A stretch of DNA of 64,000 nucleotides from Candidatus Mediterraneibacter vanvlietii (GTDB taxonomy: Bacteria; Bacillota; Clostridia; Lachnospirales; Lachnospiraceae). The first letter of the stretch is position 1, and each line of letters opens with the position of its first letter. The translations under genes and the position numbers were made by a program. This document shows, in pieces, positions 51,786-59,713 of the stretch. The stretch is taken from NCBI GenBank assembly GCA_019113645.1, contig DXGZ01000048.1:36175-100174 (forward strand), read 5' to 3'. Under the pieces are notes generated by a model. That model did not search any database, was not told the DNA's origin, and was given only the letters and a program-made list of their open reading frames with translations.

Positions 51786-52853
51786 TTATTTTTTTCTTTT
51801 CTGTTTCCTCATAATATACTTGAAATAAACCTTGGACAGGATCAGCAGCCCGGTATAGCATCTTCTGTTAAACAGAACCAGAAACAGCTTTCTCTGTTTC
51901 GGGAGAGCTCCCATCTCGCCTCTGTCAGTCAGCTGTGCGAACACCTTTCTGCCCCTCACCCATTTAATGACTGCCCGCTCCTGCCGGAAACTGTAAGTGC
52001 ACCCCTGCCTCTCAAAAATAGAAAGCAGATCAATCAGGTAATCTGTTGCCCGCTGTGTCCACTGAAATCCGGCATGATAACGGTCATTTAATTTCCGGAT
52101 GAGCCTGTATTCTGTCCCCGCTGCCTTGACAACCGCTTCGATCTGATTCGGATGAAACTTCTTCGAAGTACTGTGGCTGTATCTCTGGTAATGGATATAA
52201 CCGATGTAATCCAAAATTACCTGTGTTGCCGGCACAGTATAAATATTATTGTTGAAAATCCAGTCCTCGTAGCCCATGATCACGGACTCGTCGAACAGAA
52301 GCTTCTCATTTTCAAACAGGCTTCTCCTGTAGATCCCGTTCCAGATCATATTGAAATATCCGCTGTCCCTGACATTCTGATATTCTTCTGCCAGATTTTC
52401 CTCTGTCAGGACAGTCAGCTTCTTCACGCAGCTGTCGCGGGTCACTTTCAGACCATTCGGATAGTCTTCATCCACATGGTAGCCGAATTTCACAATATCA
52501 GCCTCATACTGCTCTGCGAGAGAACAGGTCCGCTCCAGTATGTCCGGAAGATACTCATCATCGTTGTCAATGAAGGTAAGGTATTTCCCGCGGGACTCTT
52601 TGATTCCCCTGTTCCGCGTCTTCGTAATCCCGCTGTTTTCCTGATGAAACACCCGGATTCTCGGGTCTTCCTTCGCATATGCGTCACAGAGCTTCCCGCT
52701 CTCATCCGAAGAACCGTCGTCAATAAGCAGAAGTTCCCAGTCTTCCATTGTCTGGTTCTTCACGCTGTCCACTGCAAGATGCAGAAATTCCGCTGAATTA
52801 TAAACCGGCATGATCACGCTGATCAGCGGCTCTCTGTTTCCTACTTCCACCAT
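51786..52853 (-). CDS. Family 2 glycosyltransferase
   Basis: GT-A enzyme of 355 aa. Motifs: PLISVIMPVYNSAEF, LLLIDDGSSDESG, 'TFIDNDDEYLPDILER' as the DxD site. It overlaps the LicD gene upstream by thirteen bases. The C-terminal region is Arg/Lys rich, which may aid membrane contact. The donor sugar is not evident. Confidence 0.9.
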   Translation of the reverse strand: MVEVGNREPLISVIMPVYNSAEFLHLAVDSVKNQTMEDWELLLIDDGSSDESGKLCDAYAKEDPRIRVFHQENSGITKTRNRGIKESRGKYLTFIDNDDEYLPDILERTCSLAEQYEADIVKFGYHVDEDYPNGLKVTRDSCVKKLTVLTEENLAEEYQNVRDSGYFNMIWNGIYRRSLFENEKLLFDESVIMGYEDWIFNNNIYTVPATQVILDYIGYIHYQRYSHSTSKKFHPNQIEAVVKAAGTEYRLIRKLNDRYHAGFQWTQRATDYLIDLLSIFERQGCTYSFRQERAVIKWVRGRKVFAQLTDRGEMGALPKQRKLFLVLFNRRCYTGLLILSKVYFKYIMRKQKRKK

Positions 52854-53665
52854 ATTTTCCCCCTGTGAGATGCAACTCTCTGCTCTTCGGGCGGAAGCTG
52901 CATGTAATCACCGTAAAGATTCTTAAGATATACGTCATATCCCTTCGGAGCATAGAACATCTTACCTTCAAACTCCATCTCAATCACATCATCAAAATGC
53001 TCCCGCTCGACAAGCTCCCGCTCGATGCCTGCCCCTCCGACAGCACTGGCGATCCAGTATGACTGATAGAAATCTTTTTTCTTTGCATACTGAATCATAT
53101 ATGCGTAGCTTCTTCTGATTCCAACCAGACGGATCAGAGCGTTTGCCGTCTCCTTGATGATCTTGTTTATCGGATTTTTCTCTTTGTTCTTGATTTCATC
53201 CGCCTTCAGCGTTGCCTCTTCAATCCTGCTCCGGAACCGGATGATCTTCATCATCCTGCTCATCGCTTTATCCCTGTCATCTCCCATACCATCCAACGGG
53301 AAAATATCAATAAAAACGCCCATCTCAGGAAGGTCTTTTCCGATCTCTTCCTGAAGCCTGGTTCTTGTATCCACCACTTTGGCAAATGTGTAAGGATAAT
53401 CTTCCTTATACTCCAGAGCCAGAATTTTATAATAGGGATGCGCGCCCTTCCGCATCACTTTCAGGAAACGCTCATAATCATCTCTGGGCATTGCGATATC
53501 GATATCATCGTCCCACGGAATAAATCCCTTGTGACGCACTGCTCCCAGCAGCGTGCCTCCCGCAAGATAATACCGTATATTCTCTTTCCTGCATATTTCA
53601 TCAATCGCTGTCAGAATATCTGTCTCAATCTGATGAAGTTCCTCTAATTCCGTAATGTCACGCAT
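52841..53665 (-). CDS. LicD-type phosphotransferase in the polysaccharide operon
   Basis: LicD-family enzyme of about 274 aa: 'YYLAGGTLLGAVRHKGFIPW' with the DDDIDIA metal motif, 'GVFIDIFPLDGMG' and LYGDYMQLPPEEQRVASH. The start at 53665 has an excellent AGGAGA site six bases upstream. The cytidylyltransferase at 48513-49235 is in the same operon. It could transfer phosphocholine made by the choline unit or a different phospho-alcohol made by the TarI-like protein. It belongs to the same family as the enzyme at 30682, but whether they share an acceptor is unknown. Confidence 0.86.
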   Translation of the reverse strand: MRDITELEELHQIETDILTAIDEICRKENIRYYLAGGTLLGAVRHKGFIPWDDDIDIAMPRDDYERFLKVMRKGAHPYYKILALEYKEDYPYTFAKVVDTRTRLQEEIGKDLPEMGVFIDIFPLDGMGDDRDKAMSRMMKIIRFRSRIEEATLKADEIKNKEKNPINKIIKETANALIRLVGIRRSYAYMIQYAKKKDFYQSYWIASAVGGAGIERELVEREHFDDVIEMEFEGKMFYAPKGYDVYLKNLYGDYMQLPPEEQRVASHRGKIWWK

Positions 53666-53675
53666 TTTATATCTC

Positions 53676-54758
53676 CTATTTAAAATACCGGGCAGCTGCT
53701 TCGTCATTCACCGGACGGCTCAGATCATACCCGGCTTCTCCGATCTTCTCCCGGCAGCTCTCCCGTTTCCAGTTCCTGCATCTTAACAATTCATCCGCCC
53801 AGTTCTCATCGCTTCTCCTGAGATCCAGAAAGCGTACATTTCCTGTAATGTCCGTCTCTCTGGTTATGGCAGTTGAGAGAACCAACGGAAGCCCTGCTGC
53901 CTGCGCCTCGATGGCTACAATCGGAAGCCCCTCATAAAGGGACGGGAGCAGAAACACATCCGACGCCTGCAGAATCTCCGCAATATCCGACCTTACTCCC
54001 AGGAATCGGATTCTGTCCGCGCAGGGAAGTTTCTGCGCATAATCCATAACCTGTTCCCTCAGCTCGCCGTTTCCTGCATAGAGAAGAACCGCGTTCTCCT
54101 CTTTCCTGCAAAGCGCGGCAAAAATATCCAGCAGCCGGTAAGGATTCTTCTGCTCTGATATCCTGCCGATATGGCAGACAACAAACTGATCTTCTACTTC
54201 AAGTTTCTTCCGGTATTCGTTCCGGATCGCTTCATTGTAATCATATCTTGCAGCATCGATCGCGTTCGGAATGACCAGCGCCTTCCTTTTCCCGTTTCCC
54301 TGCTTGCCGAACATGTAGTCTGCCGCAAGTTCGGAACATGCCATCCGACGGTCCGCCATAATCTTGAGAAACGGTCTGCACACTCTGTGCAGCATCACTT
54401 TGTCCGTAGACCCGTTGTGGCTGTGAACCACAATCTTTCTCCTCATCAGCCAGGGAATCAGCATGGAAAACGCTGCTCCAGCATCCAGGATATTAAAATA
54501 AACCGTATCATACTCCGGGTGTTCCCTGAGTACTTTCGCGAATCCCTTCCAGTGGCTTAACAGTTTCTTTCCCTTTGCCGGGATAAAATAAACAGAGGCT
54601 CCCTCTGCCCTGAGTTCACTGTCATATGCCAGGCCGGGAAAATCAGAAATAAAATCAAACTGCAGCCCGTATTTTTTCATACGTCTGGACATACCCAGAA
54701 GATATGTCTCAATCCCCCCCGGATTATCCGACATTCCGTATACCAGTATGTGCTTCAT
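53676..54758 (-). CDS. Family 4 glycosyltransferase
   Basis: Retaining GT-B enzyme of 360 aa. It starts 'HILVYGMSDNPGGIETYLLG', and the donor domain has CHIGRISEQKNPYRLLDIF and the 'SLYEGLPIVAIEAQAAGLPL' block of EpsF/CapM-like enzymes. It is ten bases from the LicD start, so they are likely coupled. The sugar is unknown. Confidence 0.9.
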   Translation of the reverse strand: MKHILVYGMSDNPGGIETYLLGMSRRMKKYGLQFDFISDFPGLAYDSELRAEGASVYFIPAKGKKLLSHWKGFAKVLREHPEYDTVYFNILDAGAAFSMLIPWLMRRKIVVHSHNGSTDKVMLHRVCRPFLKIMADRRMACSELAADYMFGKQGNGKRKALVIPNAIDAARYDYNEAIRNEYRKKLEVEDQFVVCHIGRISEQKNPYRLLDIFAALCRKEENAVLLYAGNGELREQVMDYAQKLPCADRIRFLGVRSDIAEILQASDVFLLPSLYEGLPIVAIEAQAAGLPLVLSTAITRETDITGNVRFLDLRRSDENWADELLRCRNWKRESCREKIGEAGYDLSRPVNDEAAARYFK

Positions 54759-54806
54759 TGTTCCTCCTGAAATTCAGTCTCCACAACCATGCGGCACAGA
54801 TACAAC

Positions 54807-55877
54807 TCAATGTATCTGTCCCTTCTCAGCATAGATTCCCGGAAGTTTTGTCCTTACGATATAAAGAGCCTTTCCGAACAGGAGACATCCTGAAATAAAA
54901 TGCAGCTTCATCATTTTCTGCAGAATTTTCAGATAAAGCGATCCTGCGTCGCATTCACGAACCACTTCAAGATAAAATGGATCCTCCAATGATTTCTTTA
55001 CCCATTTTCTCTTTCCGGCGCAATTCATCTCTGACTTTGGATCATTATTTCTCATGAGCGCCGAAAAATAATAGCGCAGATATCTCTGCCCGAGAATGTT
55101 CTTCACTTTCGAATCAAACATTCCCCACCTTTTGTATGCTTCAGCCATGCTCTTTATCCTTTTCCGGCTAAGCTGGAAATAGTCTGCAACAAACTGTTTC
55201 GTAAGACTTTGATTCATCCGCTTGTTATAAAAATATCCTGTACATGATGAAACAGCCATGGAAGAAACATATTCAATGTAGGAAAGATTAAAAAAATAAT
55301 CCTCGTACAAATGGCATGGACGGAACAAAATATCATGTTCCTTTACAATGTTAAGTTTATACAAATGATTACATTGATACCCGAACAGAGTTTTTTTCTC
55401 CAGGTCAATTACTTTTTTCCGAACTTCCCTGGCCGACTCGTAAAATGCGTCCTCAACCGTCACATAATTCTCACTGACCGCTTCACCTTTATCGTTGTAA
55501 TAACGTTCGGTCATTCCCCAAACCACCGCGTCATACTGCTTCCCGCCGCACAGATCGAAAAGGGTTTCATACAGATTCCGGTCTATCTCATCGTCAGAAT
55601 CAACAAAGGTCAGGTAAGTCCCTGTCGCCTTTTCTATCCCAAAATTCCGTGCTCGCCCTGCCCCGGAATTCTCATCCAGGTGAAACACTCTGACTCTTTC
55701 GTCTCTGTCCGCCCAGGCCTCGCACTTTTTCCCGCTGCCATCCGTAGAACAGTCATTCACCAGAATGAGTTCTATTGAACGGTAACTCTGCGAGAGAACA
55801 GATTCCACTGCTTTATCAATGTAATTTTCCGCATTATAAACCGGCATTACTATACTCAACAATAAACCGCTGTCCAT
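54807..55877 (-). CDS. Family 2 glycosyltransferase
   Basis: GT-A enzyme of about 356 aa. Start MDSGLLLSIVMPVYNAEN at 55877 shares one base with the upstream stop and has GGGAAG upstream; a longer frame to 55976 only overlaps the previous gene. Motifs: LILVNDCSTDGSG and TFVDSDDEIDR. A long overlapping antisense frame here is not a gene. Confidence 0.9.
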   Translation of the reverse strand: MDSGLLLSIVMPVYNAENYIDKAVESVLSQSYRSIELILVNDCSTDGSGKKCEAWADRDERVRVFHLDENSGAGRARNFGIEKATGTYLTFVDSDDEIDRNLYETLFDLCGGKQYDAVVWGMTERYYNDKGEAVSENYVTVEDAFYESAREVRKKVIDLEKKTLFGYQCNHLYKLNIVKEHDILFRPCHLYEDYFFNLSYIEYVSSMAVSSCTGYFYNKRMNQSLTKQFVADYFQLSRKRIKSMAEAYKRWGMFDSKVKNILGQRYLRYYFSALMRNNDPKSEMNCAGKRKWVKKSLEDPFYLEVVRECDAGSLYLKILQKMMKLHFISGCLLFGKALYIVRTKLPGIYAEKGQIH

Positions 55878-56938
55878 TATCTTCCCACTTTCAGTTTTGT
55901 AAACAGTTTCGTGTTCTTCGTCTTCACATAAGTAATGATTTTTGCTTCCAGATAGGTAAGAAGCGTGCTCTTCCACTTCACTGGAAGAAGCATGATCTTC
56001 ATATAACCCGAACGTGGTCTCGCATGCCTTGCCATCTCAGCAACACGGGGATTGGCAAGCATCTTTTTGATCTCGCGGCGCTTCTCCTTCTCTGTCATCT
56101 CGCACTTCGGATTGGTTACATTTTCCACACATCCGATAAATCGTTCAATGTAACGGCGGGCAATCATTTCCTTGCTCGCCTCATCCCATACATGCCACTC
56201 TTTGTACAGATTCACCATCCACCCGTGCTCTTCCTCACGTTTCTCGTACATTCCCGGACGATATGCCGCTGTCTCGGACTCTGTTCTTGCACGCAGGAAA
56301 TGATAATACTGTCTGGATGTAACCGTCACACGCTCCACATTTCTCACAATACTTACATTAAACGGGAAATCATCCCAGAATGTAGTCGGGAAGCGCAGAT
56401 TGTTTTCCATAATATATTTTGCCTCGTAAAGTTTATTCCACGGAGTATAGAGAAGGTTTTTGTCAAACAGCTTATATGCGTTTTTACGGAATTCCTCCTT
56501 ATTTGGATAAACCGCGTCCTGAACTACATAGTCATCCGTCATATAATTGCCGTCTCCGATATATGTGTCAATATAGAAACCGGCAACCACCAGCTGCGCA
56601 TTATCACGTTTTGCCAGATTATACATATCCTCCAGCATCTCCGGCTCTGCCCAGTCATCAGAGTCAAGGAAATAGAAATACTCTCCTTTCGCCATCTCAA
56701 TCGCCATGTTTCTGGCGCTTGGCGCACCTCCGTTTTCCTTATGGATCACATGGATTCTGTCATCCTTTGCCGCGTACTCATCACAGATCTCACCGCTCCG
56801 GTCCGGCGTTCCGTCATCCACAATCAGGAACTCCCACTCCTTGAGTGTCTGTGCCTGTATACTCTCGATCGCCTTTCCGACATATTCCTCTACTTTATAG
56901 ACCGGCATAATCACGCTGACTTTTATCTTATTATCCAT
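55877..56938 (-). CDS. Family 2 glycosyltransferase
   Basis: GT-A enzyme of 353 aa: 'KVSVIMPVYKVEEYVGKAIE', FLIVDDGTPDRSG, YFYFLDSDDWAEPEMLE. Followed directly by another glycosyltransferase, suggesting two successive additions to the repeat unit. Donor and acceptor not evident. Confidence 0.9.
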   Translation of the reverse strand: MDNKIKVSVIMPVYKVEEYVGKAIESIQAQTLKEWEFLIVDDGTPDRSGEICDEYAAKDDRIHVIHKENGGAPSARNMAIEMAKGEYFYFLDSDDWAEPEMLEDMYNLAKRDNAQLVVAGFYIDTYIGDGNYMTDDYVVQDAVYPNKEEFRKNAYKLFDKNLLYTPWNKLYEAKYIMENNLRFPTTFWDDFPFNVSIVRNVERVTVTSRQYYHFLRARTESETAAYRPGMYEKREEEHGWMVNLYKEWHVWDEASKEMIARRYIERFIGCVENVTNPKCEMTEKEKRREIKKMLANPRVAEMARHARPRSGYMKIMLLPVKWKSTLLTYLEAKIITYVKTKNTKLFTKLKVGR

Positions 56939-56974
56939 TTGAATTCTCCCTGTTTTTTTACCTGCTCAGCTGTA

Positions 56975-58372
56975 TCACTGGGCGTCTTCACTGTCCTCGT
57001 CCACAGCGTGGAACTCATAAATACATTCATTTCCCTGTCTTTTAAATGCTTCCGTGCTGTCCGATTTCAGCAGAACGATTGCTGTCTGGAACAGAAGCTG
57101 GATATCTTTGAATACACTGTAATTTTCAATGTACATCATATCCATCATCAGCTTGTCCTTCGGAGTTGTGTTATATTTCCCCGCTATCTGGGCATATCCG
57201 GTAAGTCCTGCTTTTACCCGCAGACGATAACGGAACTCCGGCAGTTCCTCCGTGTACGCTTCCACATTCTCGATCATCTCCGGACGCGGTCCCACAAAGC
57301 TCATATCGCCTTTCAGGATATTGAGGAGCTGGGGCAGCTCATCCATACGGATTTTGCGCAGGATTCTTCCTGGAGGCGTAATCCTGTCATCATCCTCTGA
57401 CACAGAACGATTTTCCACATGTTCTTTCATTGTCCGGAATTTATATACTTTGAAGATATTTCCATTGATCGTGGCACGGTCCTGTTTGAAGAATACCGAA
57501 CCGCCGTCATATGCCTTGATTGCAATCGCGCTCACGATCCAGATCGGAGATGTCACGATTCCCATAAGAAGCGACAGACCGATATCCATGCAGCGCTTAA
57601 TGATACGCTGCTCCATGGTGAGCCCGGTCACATTATAATTGAGCATGGAAATATCATCCAGAAGATAGTACTCTGCGCTCATCTCCACAATGTCCTCTAT
57701 CTCCGGATTGAAATAAACATTTTTTCTTGTCCGATAACAGTAATTTGTAATTTCGCTTCTCTGCGGAATCGGGATATTATACAAAAACACAGTATCCGCA
57801 TCCGTCAGTTTTTTCAGCAGATTTTTGTCCTTATAGTCAAAAACAGCTTCGATCTCGTACTGTTTCTTATATTTCAGAATACCTCTGGTGATCTCATCCA
57901 GATCTTTCTGTGACGAGGTCACCACATAACACCGTTCCGGACGATGAATGCGGAAAAAGAGAGCATTCCCTGTATAGGCAAATATGGTGATCACTATGAT
58001 CTGTACAATCATCGTAGCGATCAGCGCCCCGATACTTACGAACCTCAGTGCATAGATGCTCGGAGTGATCGTATTCATAATCATGAGCTGTACATATGTG
58101 ACAACATCTGTGAAAATCACCGCCAGCGACATGGAGTAGATAATGGGCTTGCTCTTTCTCCTGCCCACATCAAACTTTCCGTAGATCATCATAAAGAGAA
58201 GACCGACTACCACAAACGTGATCAAGGTCGTTCCCATAGTTCTCGAAGGCCTGATCAGTGCCCTGTTCTCAATGGAAAGAAGCAGTACAAATATTGCCAT
58301 GAGCAATATATATAAGAATATTTTCATGAAGAGCCATAAGAGAGACTCACATCTTTTTAATCTTTCGCGCAT
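56975..58372 (-). CDS. Initiating undecaprenyl-phosphate sugar phosphotransferase
   Basis: Polyprenyl-phosphate hexose-1-phosphate transferase of 465 aa that starts the repeat unit. N-terminal four to five membrane helices and a Rossmann-like CoA_binding_3 region precede the catalytic domain: 'KRCMDIGLSLLMGIVTSP', 'KVYKFRTM', RMDELPQLLNILKGDMSF and VGPRPE, all characteristic of the WbaP/EpsE group. It is the first gene of the operon and has promoter 58401-58429 just upstream. Confidence 0.93.
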   Translation of the reverse strand: MRERLKRCESLLWLFMKIFLYILLMAIFVLLLSIENRALIRPSRTMGTTLITFVVVGLLFMMIYGKFDVGRRKSKPIIYSMSLAVIFTDVVTYVQLMIMNTITPSIYALRFVSIGALIATMIVQIIVITIFAYTGNALFFRIHRPERCYVVTSSQKDLDEITRGILKYKKQYEIEAVFDYKDKNLLKKLTDADTVFLYNIPIPQRSEITNYCYRTRKNVYFNPEIEDIVEMSAEYYLLDDISMLNYNVTGLTMEQRIIKRCMDIGLSLLMGIVTSPIWIVSAIAIKAYDGGSVFFKQDRATINGNIFKVYKFRTMKEHVENRSVSEDDDRITPPGRILRKIRMDELPQLLNILKGDMSFVGPRPEMIENVEAYTEELPEFRYRLRVKAGLTGYAQIAGKYNTTPKDKLMMDMMYIENYSVFKDIQLLFQTAIVLLKSDSTEAFKRQGNECIYEFHAVDEDSEDAQ

Positions 58373-58400
58373 ATCTCACCGCCTACTATAAACTTGTACC

Positions 58401-58429
58401 ATTATATATGAAATGTCGGTTTTATGCAA
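58401..58429 (-). promoter_or_regulatory. Predicted sigma-A promoter of the polysaccharide operon
   Basis: TTGCAT (58429-58424) and TATAAT (58406-58401) on the minus strand with 17-base spacing, about 30 bases before the operon's first start codon. Confidence 0.8.
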
Positions 58430-58505
58430 CCTCAGTCTTTTTCCGCCTTGTCCGCACAGCAGCCGTCCAGCATGACTCATGCGGAAAAAGCTCTGTGCCG
58501 CGTAT

Positions 58506-58547
58506 AACGCAAATCAGCAGTATCTATCGATACTGCTTATCTGCGTT
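58506..58547. terminator. Long perfect-type hairpin between rfbB and the polysaccharide operon
   Basis: A 19-base arm with one mismatch (AACGCA... pairing with ...TGCGTT) around a four-base loop. It lies just after the rfbB stop. No T-run follows on the minus strand; T-rich sequence follows only on the plus strand, where there is no gene. It may act as a weak or factor-dependent terminator or stabilise the rfbB mRNA 3' end. Confidence 0.5.
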
Positions 58548-58551
58548 TTAT

Positions 58552-59628
58552 TTATTTATACATTTCTTCGTAATATTTCTGGTAATCTCCGCTCGTCACT
58601 CTTTCCATCCAGTCTTCATGCTCAAAATACCATTTGATCGTAAGTTTGATTCCATCCTCGAATTTTGTTTCTGGATACCAGCCGATCTCACTCTTGATCT
58701 TATCCGGGGCAATGGCATATCTTCTGTCATGTCCCTTTCTGTCCTGCACGTATGTGATCAGATCATCCGTCACAAGGGCTTTTCTCGGATCACTGTCCGG
58801 AAGCATCTCGCGAAGCGTATCGAGAATAATATGGATGATCTCAATATTCTGTTTTTCATTGTGTCCGCCGATATTATAAGTCTCAAACAGACGTCCCTGC
58901 TCCTGAACCATATCGATTCCTTTTGCATGGTCTTCTACATAAAGCCAGTCACGGACATTCTTTCCATCTCCGTATACCGGAAGCGCCTTTCCGTGAAGTG
59001 CGTTATTGATGATCAGCGGAATCAGTTTTTCCGGGAACTGATACGGTCCGTAATTGTTGCTGCAGTTCGTTATATTTGCCGGGAATTTATACGTATCCAT
59101 GTAGGACTTCACCAGCATATCGGAAGAAGCCTTGCTCGCCGAGTACGGGCTGTGCGGATCATACGGAGTTGTCTCGTAGAAATACTCCCCTTCCTTCTCC
59201 AGTGATCCGTATACCTCGTCCGTTGAAACATGGAGGAACTTCTTTCCTTCCTTAAACGTTCCGTCCGGAAGCTCCCATGCCGCTTTCGCTGCATTGAGCA
59301 TTACAAGAGTTCCAAGCACATTTGTCTTTACAAACACCTCAGGATTGCGGATACTTCTGTCCACATGGCTCTCAGCCGCAAAATGTACAACTCTGTCAAT
59401 ATCATTCTCCTCAAAGATCTGGTTGATCTTTTCCGTGTCACAGATGTCTGCTTTTATAAAAGTATAGTTATCCCGGTTCTCAACATCTTTGAGATTCTCC
59501 AGATTTCCTGCATAAGTCAGTTTATCCACATTAATAATCCGGATCTCGTTGTCATATTTTTTAAACATATAATGAATATAATTTGATCCGATAAATCCGG
59601 CTCCGCCGGTCACTAAATAAGTACGCAT
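58552..59628 (-). CDS. rfbB: dTDP-glucose 4,6-dehydratase
   Basis: Extended SDR of about 358 aa with the family start TYLVTGGAGFIGSNYIHYM, 'HFAAESHVDRSI', STDEVYGSL, 'YSASKASSD' (YxxxK) and 'NNYGPYQFPEKLIPL'. Makes dTDP-4-keto-6-deoxyglucose, a precursor of rhamnose and other deoxysugars. AAGGAGGACG precedes the ATG at 59628. rfbA, rfbC and rfbD are not in the window, so they must be elsewhere or the sugar differs. Supplies a donor for the neighbouring polysaccharide operon. Confidence 0.95.
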   Translation of the reverse strand: MRTYLVTGGAGFIGSNYIHYMFKKYDNEIRIINVDKLTYAGNLENLKDVENRDNYTFIKADICDTEKINQIFEENDIDRVVHFAAESHVDRSIRNPEVFVKTNVLGTLVMLNAAKAAWELPDGTFKEGKKFLHVSTDEVYGSLEKEGEYFYETTPYDPHSPYSASKASSDMLVKSYMDTYKFPANITNCSNNYGPYQFPEKLIPLIINNALHGKALPVYGDGKNVRDWLYVEDHAKGIDMVQEQGRLFETYNIGGHNEKQNIEIIHIILDTLREMLPDSDPRKALVTDDLITYVQDRKGHDRRYAIAPDKIKSEIGWYPETKFEDGIKLTIKWYFEHEDWMERVTSGDYQKYYEEMYK

Positions 59629-59656
59629 ATCGTCCTCCTTAAACATTTTCTCTGTT

Positions 59657-59685
59657 ATTATACTATTATCCCCCGGGTTCTTCAA
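59657..59685 (-). promoter_or_regulatory. Predicted sigma-A promoter of rfbB
   Basis: TTGAAG (59685-59680) and TATAAT (59662-59657) on the minus strand, 17-base spacing, just before the AAGGAGG site of rfbB. Confidence 0.75.
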
Positions 59686-59713
59686 TCTTTTCTCCGGTTT
59701 TTCTGACAACAGT

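Noticed and set aside
55775..57400. 541-residue plus-strand open frame overlapping two glycosyltransferase genes
   Set aside because: It is antisense to GT2 genes with intact DxD motifs and clear ribosome sites, has no recognisable domain and is rich in Cys, His and Ile as expected of a shadow frame.
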